From Colletes latitarsis (lineage: Eukaryota; Arthropoda; Insecta; Hymenoptera; Colletidae), in contig NC_135134.1 in NCBI RefSeq assembly GCF_051014445.1, positions 27,841,672 to 27,905,671 on the forward strand: 64,000 nucleotides of DNA, in the 5' to 3' direction. The position numbers and the translations under genes were made by a program. The notes under the pieces were generated by a model that made no database searches, had not been told where the DNA came from, and saw only the letters and a list, made by a program, of their open reading frames with translations. Below, piece after piece: positions 10,769 through 23,246 of this stretch (positions are counted from its first letter, which is position 1; each line of letters opens with the position of its first letter).

Positions 10769-11174
10769 ATCGAAACCAGGTTTAATCGACTGTTTCAGTG
10801 TGGTACCACATTACTATGTGATCCAAACCAGAAAATAACCCAGGATCTGTTCAACGAGTATGTGAAGTGTGCGAAAGTATGAGTCTGATGAGGTCAAATC
10901 CCAGAACTATCCCAAACCTAACTATGCGTTATCCTCTAAAATATTGATCAAAACCAGGTTTAATCGACTGTTTCAGTGTGGTACCACATTACTACGTGAC
11001 CCAAACCAGAAAAAACCCAGGATCCGTTCAACATGTATGTGAAGAATGCGAAAGTATGAATCTGAAGAGTGAAAATTCCAGACCTAACCTAGACCTAATA
11101 TGCGTTATCCTCTAAAATATTGATCCAAACCAGGTTTAATGGACTGTTTCAGTGTGGTACCACACTACTACGTG
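10769..11174 (+). repeat. Local duplication, copy 2
   Basis: Partner of 8655-9060. It carries the same run of private variants (ACTATGCG, CATGTATG, CTGAAGAG, CCTAATATGCG), so it was copied as a block. Left of it the head is ATGAATTATTC, while copy 1 has TTGCGTTACCC, which places the break inside a monomer. Confidence 0.75.
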
Positions 11175-13624
11175 ATACAAACCAGAAAAAACCCAGGATC
11201 TGTTCAACAAGCATGTGAAAAACGCGAAAGTATGAGCCTGATGAGGGCGAATCCCAGACCTATGCCAGACCTAACTTGCGTTATCCTCAAAAATATTGAT
11301 CGAAACCTGGTTTAATCGACTGTTTCAGTGTGGTACCACATTACTATGTGATCCAAACCAGAAAATAACCCAGGATCTGTTCAACGAGTATGTGAAGTGT
11401 GCGAAAGTATGAGTCTGATGAGGTCAAATCCCAGACCAATCCCAGACTTAACTTGCGTTATCCTCTAAGATATTGATCGAAACCAGGTTTAATTGACTGT
11501 TTCAGCGTGGTACCACATTACAACGTGATACAAACCAGTAACAGCCCAGGATCTAGCCATGAAGTATGAGAAATATGCGAAAGTATGAGCCTGCTGAGGG
11601 CAAATCCTAGACCTAACCCAAACCTCACATGCGTTATCCTCTAAAATATTTATCAAGACCAGGTTTAATTGAATGTTTCAGTGTGGTACCACATTACTAC
11701 GTGAACCAAACCAGAAAAAACCCAGGATCCGTCAACAAGTATGTGAAGAATGCGAATGTATGAGTCTGATCAGTGAAAATCCTAGACCTAACCCAGACCT
11801 AACCTGCGTTATTCTCTAAAATATTTATCAAGACCAGGTTTAATTGAATGTTTCAGTGTGGTACCACATTACTACGTGTTCCAAACCAGAAAAAACCCAG
11901 GATCCGTTCAACAAGTATGTGAAGAAGGCGAAAGTATGAGTCTGATAAGTGAAAATCTCAGGCCTTACCTAGACCTAACTTGCGTTGTCCTCTAAAATAT
12001 TGTTGGAAACCAGGTTTCATTGACTGTTTCAGTGTTGTACTTCATTACTACGTGATGCAATCCAGATAAAGCCCAGGCTCTAGCCATCAAGTGTGAGAAG
12101 AATGCGAAAGTATGAGTCTGATGAGTGAAAGTCCCAGGGCTAACCTAGACCTTACATGCGTTATCCTCTAAAATATACATCCAAACCAGGTTTAATGGAC
12201 TGTTTCAGTGTGGTACCACACTACTGCGTGATACAAACCAGAAAAAACCCAGGATCTGTTCAACAAGTATGTGAAAAACTCGAAACTGTGAGCCTGATGA
12301 AGGCAAATCTTAGACCTAACCTTGACCTAACATGCGTTATCCTCTAAAATATTGAGCGAAACCAGGTTTGATGGACTGTTTCAGTGTGGTACCACACTAC
12401 TACGGGATCCAAACCAGAAAAAAACCCAGGATATGTTCAATATGTATGTGAAAAACGCGAAAGTATGAGCCTGATGAGGGCAAATCCCAGACCAATCCCA
12501 GACCTAACTTGCGTTGTCACCTAAGATATTGATGGAAACCAGGTTTAATTGACTGTTTCAGTGTTGTACTTCATTACTACGTGTTGCAATCCAGAAAAAG
12601 CCCAGGATCTAGCCATGAAGTATGAGAGATATGCGAAAGTATGTGCCTGCTGAGGGCAAACCCTAGACCTAACCCAAACCTAACATGCGTTATCCTCTAA
12701 AATATTTATCAAGACCAGGTTTAATTGATTGTTTCAGTGTGGTACCACACTACTACGGGATCCAAACCAGAAAAAACCCAGGATGTGTGCAACAAGAATG
12801 TGAAGTGTGCGAAAGTATGAGTCTGATGAGGTCAAATCCCAGACCAATCCCAGACTTAACATGCGTTATCCTCTAAGATATTGATCGAAACCAGGTTTAA
12901 TCGACTGTTTCAGTGTGGTACCACATTACTACGTGATCCAAACCAGAAAAAACCCAGGATCAGTTCAACAAGTGTGAGAAGAATGCGAAAGTATGAGTCT
13001 GATGAGTGAAAATCCCAGGGCTAACCCAGACCTTACATGCGTTATCCTCTAAAATATTCATCCAAACCAGGTTTAATGGACTGTTTCAGTGTGGTACCAC
13101 ACCACTGCGTGATACAAACCAGAAAAAACCCAGGATCTGTTCAACAAGTATGTGAAAAACGCGAAAGTATGAGCCTGATGAGGGCGAATCCCAGACCTAT
13201 GCCAGACCTAATTTGCGTTATCCTCTAAAATATTGATCGAAACCAGGTTTAATTGACTGTTTCAGCGTGGTACCACATTACTATGTTATACAATCCAGAA
13301 ACAGCCCAGGATCTAGCCATCAAGTATGAGAAATATGCGAAAGAATGAGCCTGATGAGAGCAAATCCCAGACCTAACCTAGACCTAACATGAATTATTCT
13401 CTAAAATATTGATCGAAACCAGGTTTAATCGACTGTTTCAGTGTGGTACCACATTACTATGTGATCCAAACCAGAAAATAACCCAGGATCTGTTCAACGA
13501 GTATGTGAAGTGTGCGAAAGTATGAGTCTGATGAGGTCAAATCCCAGACCAATCCCAGACTTAACTTGCGTTATCCTCTAAGATATTGATCGAAACCAGG
13601 TTTAATGGACTGTTTCAGTGTGGT

Positions 13625-13885
13625 ACCACATTACTACGTGATCCAAACCAGAAAAAACCCAGGATCCGTTCAACAAGTATGTGAAGAATGCGAAAGTATG
13701 AGGCTGATGAGTGAACATCCCGGGGCTAACCTAGACCTAACATGCGCTATCCTCTAATATATTGATCCAGACCAGGTTTAATGGACTGTTTCAGTGTGGT
13801 ACCACACTACTACGTGATACAAACCAGAAAAAACCCAGGATCTGTTCAACAAGTATGTGAAAAACGCGAAAGTATGAGCCTGATG
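13625..13885 (+). repeat. Local six-monomer-spaced duplication, copy 1
   Basis: Contains the unusual string GTGAACATCCCGGGGC at 13711, followed by a TAATATATTGATCCAGACC head. The same strings occur at 14767, exactly 1056 bp (six monomers) later. A related single-base variant (GTGAAAATCCCGGGGC) lies near 10188. Confidence 0.7.
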
Positions 13886-14680
13886 AGGGCGAATCCCAAA
13901 CCTATGCAAGACCTAACATGCGTGATCCTCTAAAATATTGATCGAAACCAGGTTTAATTGACTGTTTTAGTGTGGTACCACATTACTACGTGATACAAAC
14001 CAGAAACAGCCCAGGATCTAGCCATGAAGTATGAGAAATATGCGAAAGTATGAGCCTGCTGAGGGCAAATCCTAGACCTAAGCCAAACCTAACATGCGTT
14101 ATCCTCTGAAATATTTATCAAGACCAGGTTTAATTGAATGTTTCAGTGTGGTACCACATTACTACATGAACCAAACCAGAAAAAACCCCGGATCCGTTCA
14201 GCAAGTATGTGAAGAATGCGAAAGTATGAGTCTCATGAGCGAAAATCCCAGACCTAACCTAGACCTAACATGCGTTATCCTCTAAAATATTGATCCAAAC
14301 CAGGTTTAATGGACTGTTTCAGTGTGGTACCACTTTACTACGTGATCCAAAGCAGAAAAAACCCTCGATCAGGTCAACATGTATGTTAAAACTGCGAAAG
14401 TATGACCCTGATCAGGGCAAATCCCAGGCCTAACCTAGACCTAACATGCGCTGTCCTCTAAAATATTGATGGAAACCAGGTTTAATTGACTGTTTCAGTG
14501 TTGTACTTCATTACTACGTGATCCAATCCAGAAAAAGCCCAGGATCTAGCCATAAAGTATGAGAAATATGCGAAAGAATGAGCCTGATGAGAGAAAATCC
14601 CTGACCTAACCTAGACCTAACATGTATTATTCTCTAAAATATTGGTCGAAACCAGGTTTAATTGACTGATTCAGTGTGGT

Positions 14681-14945
14681 CCCACATTACTACGTGATCC
14701 AAACCAGAAAAAACGCTGGATCCGTTCAACAAGTACGTGAAGAATGCGAAAGTATGAGTCTGATGAGTGAACATCCCGGGGCTAACCTAGACCTAACATG
14801 CGTTATCCTCTAATATATTGATCCAGACCAGGTTTAATGGACTGTTTCAGTGTGGTACCACACTACTACGTGATACAAACCAGAAAAAACCCAGGATCTG
14901 TTCAACAAGTATGTGAAAAACGCGAAAGTATGAGCCTGATGAGGG
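14681..14945 (+). repeat. Local six-monomer-spaced duplication, copy 2
   Basis: Partner of 13625-13885, with the GTGAACATCCCGGGGC marker at 14767. The right edge is where copy 1 reads GGGCGAATCCCAAACC and this copy reads GGGCAAATCCCAGACC. Confidence 0.7.
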
Positions 14946-15330
14946 CAAATCCCAGACCTATCCCAGACCTAACTTGCGTTATCCTCTAAAATATTGATCG
15001 AAACCAGGCTTAATTGACAGTTTCAGTGTGGTACCACATTACTACGTGATCCAATCCAGAAATAGCCCAGGATCTACCCATGAAGTATGAGAAAAATGCG
15101 AAAGTATGAGCCTGACGAGGGCAAATCCTAGACCTAACCCAGACCTAACATGCGTTATCCTCTAAAATATTTATCAAGACCAGGTTTAATTGATTGTTTC
15201 AGTGTGGTCCCACATTACTACGTGATCCAAACCAGAAAAAACCCAGGATCCGTTCAACAAGTATGTGAAGAATGCGAAAGTATGAGTCTGATGAGTGAAA
15301 ATCCCAGGCCTGACCTAGACCTAACATGCG
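14940..15330 (+). repeat. Local five-monomer-spaced duplication, copy 1
   Basis: Carries the rare CCAGGCTTAATTGACAG at 15004 and GCCTGACGAGGGC near 15110, both repeated 881 bp later. The offset is five monomers plus one base, which is explained by a 177-bp monomer with GAAAATAACCC near 15412. Confidence 0.72.
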
Positions 15331-15819
15331 TTATCCTCTAAAATATTGATCGAAACCTGGTTTAATCGACTGTTTCAGTGTGGTACCACATTACTATGTG
15401 ATCCAAACCAGAAAATAACCCAGGATCTGTTCAACGAGTATGTGAAGTGTGCGAAAGTATGAGTCTGATGAGGGCAAATCCCAGACCTATCCCAGACCTA
15501 ACATGCGTTATCCTCTAAAATATTTATCAAGACCAGGTTTAGTTGATTGTTTCAGTGTGGTCCCACATTACTACGCGATCCAAACCAGAAAAAACCCAGG
15601 ATCCGTTCAACAAGTATGTGAAGAATGCGAAAGTATGGGTCTGATGAGTGAAAATCCCAGACCTAACCTAGACCTACCATGAATTATTCTCTAAAATATT
15701 GGTCGAAACCAGGTTTCATTGACTGTTTCAGTGTGGTCCCACATTACTACGTGATCCAAACCAGAAAAAACCCAGGATCTGTTCAACAAGTATGTGAAAA
15801 ACGCGAAAGTATGAGCCTG

Positions 15820-16215
15820 ATGAGGGCAAATCCCAGACCTATCCCAGACCTAACTTGCGTTATCCTCTAAAATATTGATCGAAACCAGGCTTAATTGACA
15901 GTTTCAGTGTGGTACCACATTACTACGTGATCCAATCCAGACATAGCCCAGGATCTAGCCATGAAGTATGAGAAATACGCGAAAGTATGAGCCTGACGAG
16001 GGCAAATCCTAGACCTAACCCAGACCTAACATGCGTTATCCTCTAAAATATTTATCAAGACCAGGTTTAATTGATTGTCTCAGTGTGGTCCCACATTACT
16101 ACGTGATCCAAACCAGAAAAAGCCCAGGATCCGTTCAACAAGTATGTGAAGAATGCGAAAGTATGAGTCTGATGAGTGAAAATCCCAGGCCTGACCTAGA
16201 ACTAACATGCGTTGT
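15820..16215 (+). repeat. Local five-monomer-spaced duplication, copy 2
   Basis: Partner of 14940-15330, with CCAGGCTTAATTGACAG at 15885 and GCCTGACGAGGGC near 15991. Between the copies lie monomers with the ATGCG head at 15503 and the ATGAATT head at 15679. Confidence 0.72.
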
Positions 16216-16225
16216 CCTCTAAAAT

Positions 16226-17090
16226 ATTTATCAAGACCAGGTTTAATTGATTGTTTCAGTGTGGTCCCACATTACTACGTGATCCAAAACAGAAAAAACC
16301 CAGGATCTGTTCTACATGTATGAGAAATATGCGAAAGAATGAGCCTGATGAGAGCAAATCCCAGACCTAACCTAGACCTAACCTGAATTATTCTCTAAAA
16401 TATTGATCGAAACCAGGTTTAATTGACTGTTTCAGTGTGGTCCCACATTACTACGTGATCCAAACCAGAAAAAACCCAGGATCCGTTCAACAAGTATGTG
16501 AAGAATGCGAAAGTATGAGTCTGATGAGTGAAAATCCCAGGCCTAACCTAGACCTAACATGAATTATTCTCTAAAATATTGATCAAAACCAGATTTAATT
16601 GACTGCTTCAGTGTGGTCCCACATTACTACGTGATCCTAACCAGAAAAAACCCAGGGTCCGTTCAACAAGTATGTGAAGAATGCGAAAGTATGAGTCTGA
16701 TGAGTGAAAATCCCAGGTCTAACCTAGACCTAACATGCGTTATCCTCAAAAATATTTATCAAGACCAGGTTTAATTGATTGTTTCAGTGTGGTCTCACAT
16801 TACTACGTGATCCAAACCAGAAAAAACCCAGGATCTGTTCAACATGTATGAGAAATATGCGAAAGAATGAGCCTGATGAGAGCAAATCCCAGACCTAACC
16901 TAGACCTAACATGAATTATTCTCTAAAATATTGATCGAAACCAGGTTTAATTGACTGTTTCAGTGTGGTCCCACATTACTACGTGATCCAAACCAGAAAA
17001 AACCCAGGATCCGTTCAAGAAGTATGTGAAGAATGCGAAAGTATGAGTCTGATGAGTGAAAATCCCAGACCTAACCTAGACCTAACATGC
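16226..17090 (+). repeat. Local three-monomer tandem repeat
   Basis: Three monomers starting at a TTTATCAAGACC head are repeated 528 bp later, near 16754. Both copies share TCTGTTCTACATGTATGAG or TCTGTTCAACATGTATGAG, then GAAAGAATGAGCC and an ATGAATT or CTGAATT head with TGTGGTCCCACA. It is a small, fairly recent trimer expansion just left of the large HOR domain. Confidence 0.68.
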
Positions 17091-17790
17091 GTTATCCTCT
17101 AAAATATTAATCCAAACCAGGTTTAATGGACTGTTTCAGTGTGGTACCACAGTACTACGTGATCCAAACCAGAAAAAACCCAGGATCCGTTCAACAAGTA
17201 CGTGAAAAACGCGAAAGTATGAGCCTGATGAGGGCAAATCCCAGACCTATCCCAGACCTAACTTGCGTTATCCTCTAAAATATTGATCGAAGCCAAGTTT
17301 AATCGACTGTTTCAGTGTGGAACCACATTACTACGTGATCCAAGCCAGAAAATACCCAGGATCTTGTCAACGAGTATGTGAAGTGTGCGAAAGTATGAGT
17401 CTGATGAGGGCTAATCCCAGACCTATCCCAGACCTAACATGCGTGATCCTCTAAAATATTGATCGAAACCAGGTTTAATTGACTGTTTTAGTGTGGTACC
17501 ACATTACTACGTGATCCAAACCAGAAAAAACCCAGGATCCGTTCAACAAGTATGTGAAGAATGCGAAACTGTGAGCCTGATGAGGGCAAATCCCAGACCT
17601 ATCCCAGACTTAACTTGTGTTATCCTCTAAAATATTGATCGAAACCAGGTTTAATCGGCTGTTTCAGCGTGGTACCACATTACTACGTGATCCAATCCAG
17701 AAATAGCCCAGGATCTAGCCATGAAGTATGAGAAATATGCGAAAGTATGAACCTGATGAGGGCAAATCCAAGACCTAACCCAGACCTAAC
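17091..17790 (+). repeat. Transition monomers before the 18-mer domain
   Basis: About four monomers. They include copies of the GAAGCCAAGTTTAATC and ATCTTGTCAACG variants otherwise typical of 541-720 and 4416-4595. This shows exchange of sequence with the left end of the window over about 13-17 kb. No non-satellite sequence marks the boundary. Confidence 0.65.
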
Positions 17791-19550
17791 ATGCGTTATT
17801 CTCTAAAATATTTATCAAGACCAGGTTTAATTGAATGTTTCAGTGTGGTACAACATTTCTACGTGATCAAAACCAGAAAAAACCCAGGATCCGTTCAACA
17901 TGTATGTGAAGAATGCGAAAGTATGAGTCTGATCAGTGAAAATCTGAGGCCTTACCTAGACCTAACATGCGATGTCCTATAAAATATTGATGGAAACCAG
18001 GTTTCATTGACTGTTTCAGTGTGGTACTACATTACTACGTGATGCAATCCAGAAAAAGCCCAGGATCTAGCCATCAAGTATGAGAAATATGCGAAAGAAT
18101 GAGCCTGATGAGAGCTAATCGCAGGCCTAACCTAGACCTAACATGAATTATTCTCTAAAATATTGATCGAAACCAGGTTTTATTGACTGTTTCAGCGCGG
18201 TACCACATTACTACGTGATACAATCCAGAAAAAGCCCAGGATCTAGCCATGAAGTATGAGAAATATGCGAAAATATGAGCCTGATGAGGGCAAATCCTAG
18301 ACCTAACCCAGACCTAACATGCGTTATTCTGTAAAATATTGATGGAAGCCAGGTTTAATTGACTGTTTCAGTGTTGTACTTCATTACTACGTGGTCCAAA
18401 ACAGAAAAAACCCAGGATCTGTTCCACATGTATGAGAAATATGCGAAAGAATGAGCCTGATGAGAGCAAATCCCAGACCTAACCTAGACCTAACATGAAT
18501 TATTCTCTAAAATATTGATCGAAATCAGGTTTAATGGACTGTTTCATTGTGGAACCACACTACTACGTAATCCAAACCAGAAAAAACCCAGGATCCGTTC
18601 ACCAAGTATGTGAAGAATGCGAAAGTATGAGTCCGATGAGTGAAAATCCCAGGCCTGAACTAGACCTAACATGCGTTATCCTCTAAAATATTGAGCGAAA
18701 CCAGGTTTAATGGACTGTTTCAGTGTGGTACCACACTACTTCGTGATCCAAAACAGAAAAAACCCAGGATCTGTTCAACAAGTATGTGAAAAACGCTAAA
18801 CTGTGAGCCTGATGAGGGCAAATCTTAGACCTAACCCAGACCTAAGATGCGTTATCCTCTAAAATATCTATCCAGACCAGGTTTTATTGAATGTTTCAGT
18901 GTGGTACCACTTTTCTACGTGATCCAATCCAGAAATAGCCCAGGATCTAGCCATGAAGTATGAGAAATATGCGAAAGAATGAGCCTGATGAGAGCAAATC
19001 CCAGACCTAACCTAGACCTTACATGCGTTATCCTCTAAAATATTGAGCGAAACCAGGTTTAATGGACTGTTTCAGTGTGGTACCACACTACTTCGTGATC
19101 CAAACCAGAAAAAACCCAGGATCTGTTCAACAAGTATGTGAAAAACGCTAAACTGTGAGCCTGATGAGAGCAAATCCCAGACCTAACCTAGACCTTACAT
19201 GCGTTATCCTCTAAAATATTGAGCGAAACCAGGTTTAATGGACTGTTTCAGTGTGGTCCTACTTTACTACATGATCCAAACCAAAAATAACCCAGGATCC
19301 GTTCAACAAGTATGTGAAGGATGCGAAAGTATGAGTCTGATGAGTGAAAATCCCAGGCCTAACCTAGACCTTACATTCGTTATCCTCTAAAATATTGATC
19401 GAAACCAGGTTTAATCGACTGTTTCAGCGTGGTACCACATTACTACGTGATCCAATCCAGAAATAGCCCAGGATCTAGCCATGAAGTATGAGAAATATGC
19501 GAAAGTATGAGCCTGATGAGGGCAAATCCTAGACCTAACCCAGACCTAAC
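17791..19550 (+). repeat. HOR unit, 10 monomers (1760 bp)
   Basis: First unit of the large HOR domain, phased on a monomer with ATGCGTTATTCTC, GTGTGGTACAACATT and GTGATCAAAACCAG. Later monomers in order carry GATGGAAACC, GGTTTTATTGACTG with CAGCGCGG, GATGGAAGCC, GATCGAAATCAGG, GAGCGAAACC, a TATCCAGACC head, two further GAGCG monomers and a GATCG monomer. It lacks the GATTC and TTAATTAAC monomers of the 12-mer, and the phase point recurs at 19551. Confidence 0.85.
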
Positions 19551-21486
19551 ATGCGTTATTCTCTAAAATATTTGTCAAGACCAGGTTTAATTGAATGTTT
19601 CAGTGTGGTACAACATTACTACGTGATCAAAACCAGAAAAAACCCAGGATCCGTTCAACAAGTATGTGAAGTATGCGAAAGTATGAGTCTGATCAGTGAA
19701 AATCACAGGCCTTACCTAGACCTAACATGCGATGTCCTCTAAAATATTGATGGAAACCAGGTTTCATTGACTGTTTCAGTGTGGTACTACATTACTACGT
19801 GATGCAATCCAGAAAAAGCCCAGGATCTAGCCATCAAGTATGAGAAATATGCGAAAGAATGAGCCTGATGAGAGCGAATCCCAGGCCTAACCTAGACCTA
19901 ACATGCGTTATCCTCTAAAATATTGAGCGAAACCAGGTTTAATGGACTGTTTCAGTGTGGTACCACACTACTTCGTGATTCAAACCAGAGAAAGCCCACG
20001 ATCTGTTCAAGAAGTATGTGAAAAACGCTAAACTGTGAGCCTGATGAGGGCAAATCTTAGACCTATCCCAGACCTAACTTGCGTTATCCTCTAAAATATT
20101 GATCGAAACCAGGTTTAATTAACTGTTTCAGCGTGGTACCACATTACTACGTGATCCAATCCAGAAACAGCCCAGGATCTAGCCATGAAGTATGAGAAAT
20201 ATGCGAAAGTGTGAGCCTGATGAGGGCAAATCCTAGACCTAACCCGGACCTAACATGCGTTATCCTCTAAAATATTTATCAAGATCAGGTTTAATTGATT
20301 GTTTCAGTGTGGTCCCACATTACTACGTGATCCAAACCAGAAAAAACCCAGGGTCTGTTCAACGTGTATGAGAAATATGCGAAAGAATGAGCCTGATGAG
20401 AGAAAATCCCAGACCTAACCTAGACCTAACATGAATTATTCTCTAAAATATTGATCGAAATCAGGTTTAATGGACTGTTTCATTGTGGAACCACACTACT
20501 ACGTAATCCAAACCAGAAAAAACCCAGGATCCGTTCACCAAGTATGTGAAGAATGCGAAAGTATGAGTCCGATGAGTGATAATCCCAGGCCTGAACTAGA
20601 CCTAACATGCGTTATCCTCTAAAATATTGAGCGAAACCAGGTTTAATGGACTGTTTCAGTGTGGTACCACACTACTTCGTGATCCAAACCAGAAAAAACC
20701 CAGGATCTGTTCAACAAGTATGTGAAAAACGCTAAACTGTGAGCCTGATGAGGGCAAATCTTAGACCTAACCCAGACCTAAGATGCGTTATCCTCTAAAA
20801 TATTTATCCAGACCAGGTTTCATTGAATGTTTCAGTGTGGTACCACTTCTCTACGTGATCCAATCCAGAAATAGCCCAGGATCTAGCCATGAAGTATGAG
20901 AAATATGCGAAAGAATGAGCCTGATGAGAGCAAATCCCAGACCTAACCTAGACCTTACATGCGTTATCCTCTAAAATATTGAGCGAAACGAGGTTTAATG
21001 GACTGTTTCAGTGTGGTACCACACTACTTCGTGATCCAAACCAGAAAAAACCCAGGATCTGTTCAACAAGTATGTGAAAATCGCTAAACCGTGAGCCTGA
21101 TGAGAGCAAATCCCAGACCTAACCTAGACCTTACATGCGTTATCCTCTAAAATATTGAGCGAAACCAGGTTTAATGGACTGTTTCAGTGTGGTCCTACAT
21201 TACTACGTGATCCAAACCAGAAATAACCCAGGATCCGTTCAACAAGTATGTGAAGGATGCGAAAGTATGAGTCTGATGAGTGAAAATCCCAGGCCTAACC
21301 TAGACCTTACATTCGTTATCCTCTAAAATATTGATCGAAACCAGGTTTAATCGACTGTTTCAGCGTGGTACCACATTACTACGTGATCCAATCCAGAAAT
21401 AGCCCAGGATCTAGCCATGAAGTATGAGAAATATGCGAAAGTATGAGCCTGATGAGGGCAAATCCTAGACCTAACCCAGACCTAAC
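19551..21486 (+). repeat. HOR unit, 11 monomers (1936 bp)
   Basis: Starts with the ATCAAAACC monomer at 19551. It contains the GATTCAAACCAGAGAAAG monomer, the TTAATTAACTG monomer, the TTTATCAAGATCAGG monomer and then directly the GATCGAAATCAGG monomer. Relative to the 12-mer it lacks the GGTTTTATTG and GATGGAAGCC pair but has one more GAGCG monomer. Confidence 0.85.
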
Positions 21487-23246
21487 ATGCGTTATTCTCT
21501 AAAATATTTGTCAAGACCAGGTTTAATTGAATGTTTCAGTGTGGTACAACATTACTACGTGATCAAAACCAGAAAAAACCCAGGATCCGTTCAACAGGTA
21601 TGTGAAGGATGCGAGAGTATGAGTCTGATGAGTGAAAATCCCAGGCCTAACCTAGACCTTACATTCGTTATCCTCTAAAATATTGATCGAAACCAGGTTT
21701 AATCGACTGTTTCAGCGTGGTACCACATTACTACGTGATCCAATCCAGAAATAGCCCAGGATCTAGCCATGAAGTATGAGAAATATGCGAAAGTATGAGC
21801 CTGATGAGGGCAAATCCTAGACCTAACCCAGACCTAACATGCGTTATTCTCTAAAATATTTGTCAAGACCAGGTTTAATTGAATGTTTCAGCGTGGTACC
21901 ACATTACTACGTGATCCAATCCAGAAACAGCCCAGGATCTAGCCATGAAGTATGAGAAATATGCGAAAGTGTGAGCCTGATGAGGGCAAATCCTAGACCT
22001 AACCCGGACCTAACATGCGTTATCCTCTAAAATATTTATCAAGATCAGGTTTAATTGATTGTTTCAGTGTGGTCCCACATTACTACGTGATCCAAACCAG
22101 AAAAAACCCAGGATCTGTTCAACGTGTATGAGAAATATGCGAAAGAATGAGCCTGATGAGAGCAAATCCCAGACCTAACCTAGACCTAACATGAATTATT
22201 CTCTAAAATATTGATCGAAACTAGGTTTTATTGACTGTTTCAGCGCGGTACCACATTACTACGTGATACAATCCAGAAAAAGCCCAGGATCTAGCCATGA
22301 AGTATGAGAAATATGCGAAAGTATGAGCCTGATGAGGGCAAATCCTAGACCTAACCCAGACCTAACATGCGTTATTCTGTAAAATATTGATGGAAGCCAG
22401 GTTTAATTGACTGTTTCAGTGTTGTACTTCATTACTACGTGGTCCAAACCAGAAAAAACCCAGGATCTGTTCAACAAGTATGTGAAAAACGCTAAACTGT
22501 GAGCCTGATGAGGGCAAATCTTAGACCTAACCCAGACCTAAGATGCGTTATCCTCTAAAATATTTATCCAGACCAGGTTTCATTGAATGTTTCAGTGTGG
22601 TACCACTTTTCTACGTGATCCAATCCAGAAATAGCCCAGGATCTAGCCACGAAGTATGAGAAATATGCGAAAGAATGAGCGTGATGAGAGCAAATCCCAG
22701 ACCTAACCTAGACCTTACATGCGTTATCCTCTAAAATATTGAGCGAAACCAGGTTTAATGGACTGTTTCAGTGTGGTACCACACTACTTCGTGATCCAAA
22801 CCAGAAAAAACCCAGGATCTGTTCAACAAGTATGTGAAAAACGCTAAACTGTGAGCCTGATGAGAGCAAATCCCAGACCTAACCTAGACCTTACATGCGT
22901 TATCCTCTAAAATATTGAGCGAAACCAGGTTTAATGGACTGTTTCAGTGTGGTCCTACTTTACTACGTGATCCAAACCAAAAATAACCCAGGATCCGTTC
23001 AACAAGTATGTGAAGGATGCGAAAGTATGAGTCTGATGAGTGAAAATCCCAGGCCTAACCTAGACCTTACATTCGTTATCCTCTAAAATATTGATCGAAA
23101 CCAGGTTTAATCGACTGTTTCAGCGTGGTACCACATTACTACGTGATCCAATCCAGAAATAGCCCAGCATCTAGCCATGAAGTATGAGAAATATGCGAAA
23201 GTATGAGCCTGATGAGGGCAAATCCTAGACCTAACCCAGACCTAAC
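21487..23246 (+). repeat. HOR unit, 10 monomers, rearranged (1760 bp)
   Basis: This unit contains at least three hybrid monomers. The first (21487-21662) begins like the ATCAAAACC monomer but ends with the GAAGGATGCGAGAG tail of another. The one starting at 21839 joins a TTTGTCAAGACC head to a CAGCGTGG centre and GAAACAGCCC body. The one near 22367-22542 joins the GATGGAAGCC and TTGTACTTC half to the GAAAAACGCTAAACTG half. Each join is in phase, as expected from unequal exchange between homologous monomers. Confidence 0.82.

Larger units (their letters stand above)
6626..13624 (+). repeat. Irregular monomer domain
   Basis: About 40 monomers without a single long-range period that I could follow. 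Monomers are more diverged from each other than in the HOR domains, and recurrent variants appear out of order: GATCCAAACC with CACACTACTGCG, GAAAGTAACCC, and AATCCTTGACCTAACCC at 7211, 8074 and 8427. Local duplications inside it are listed separately. No coding or RNA feature is visible on either strand. Confidence 0.7.
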
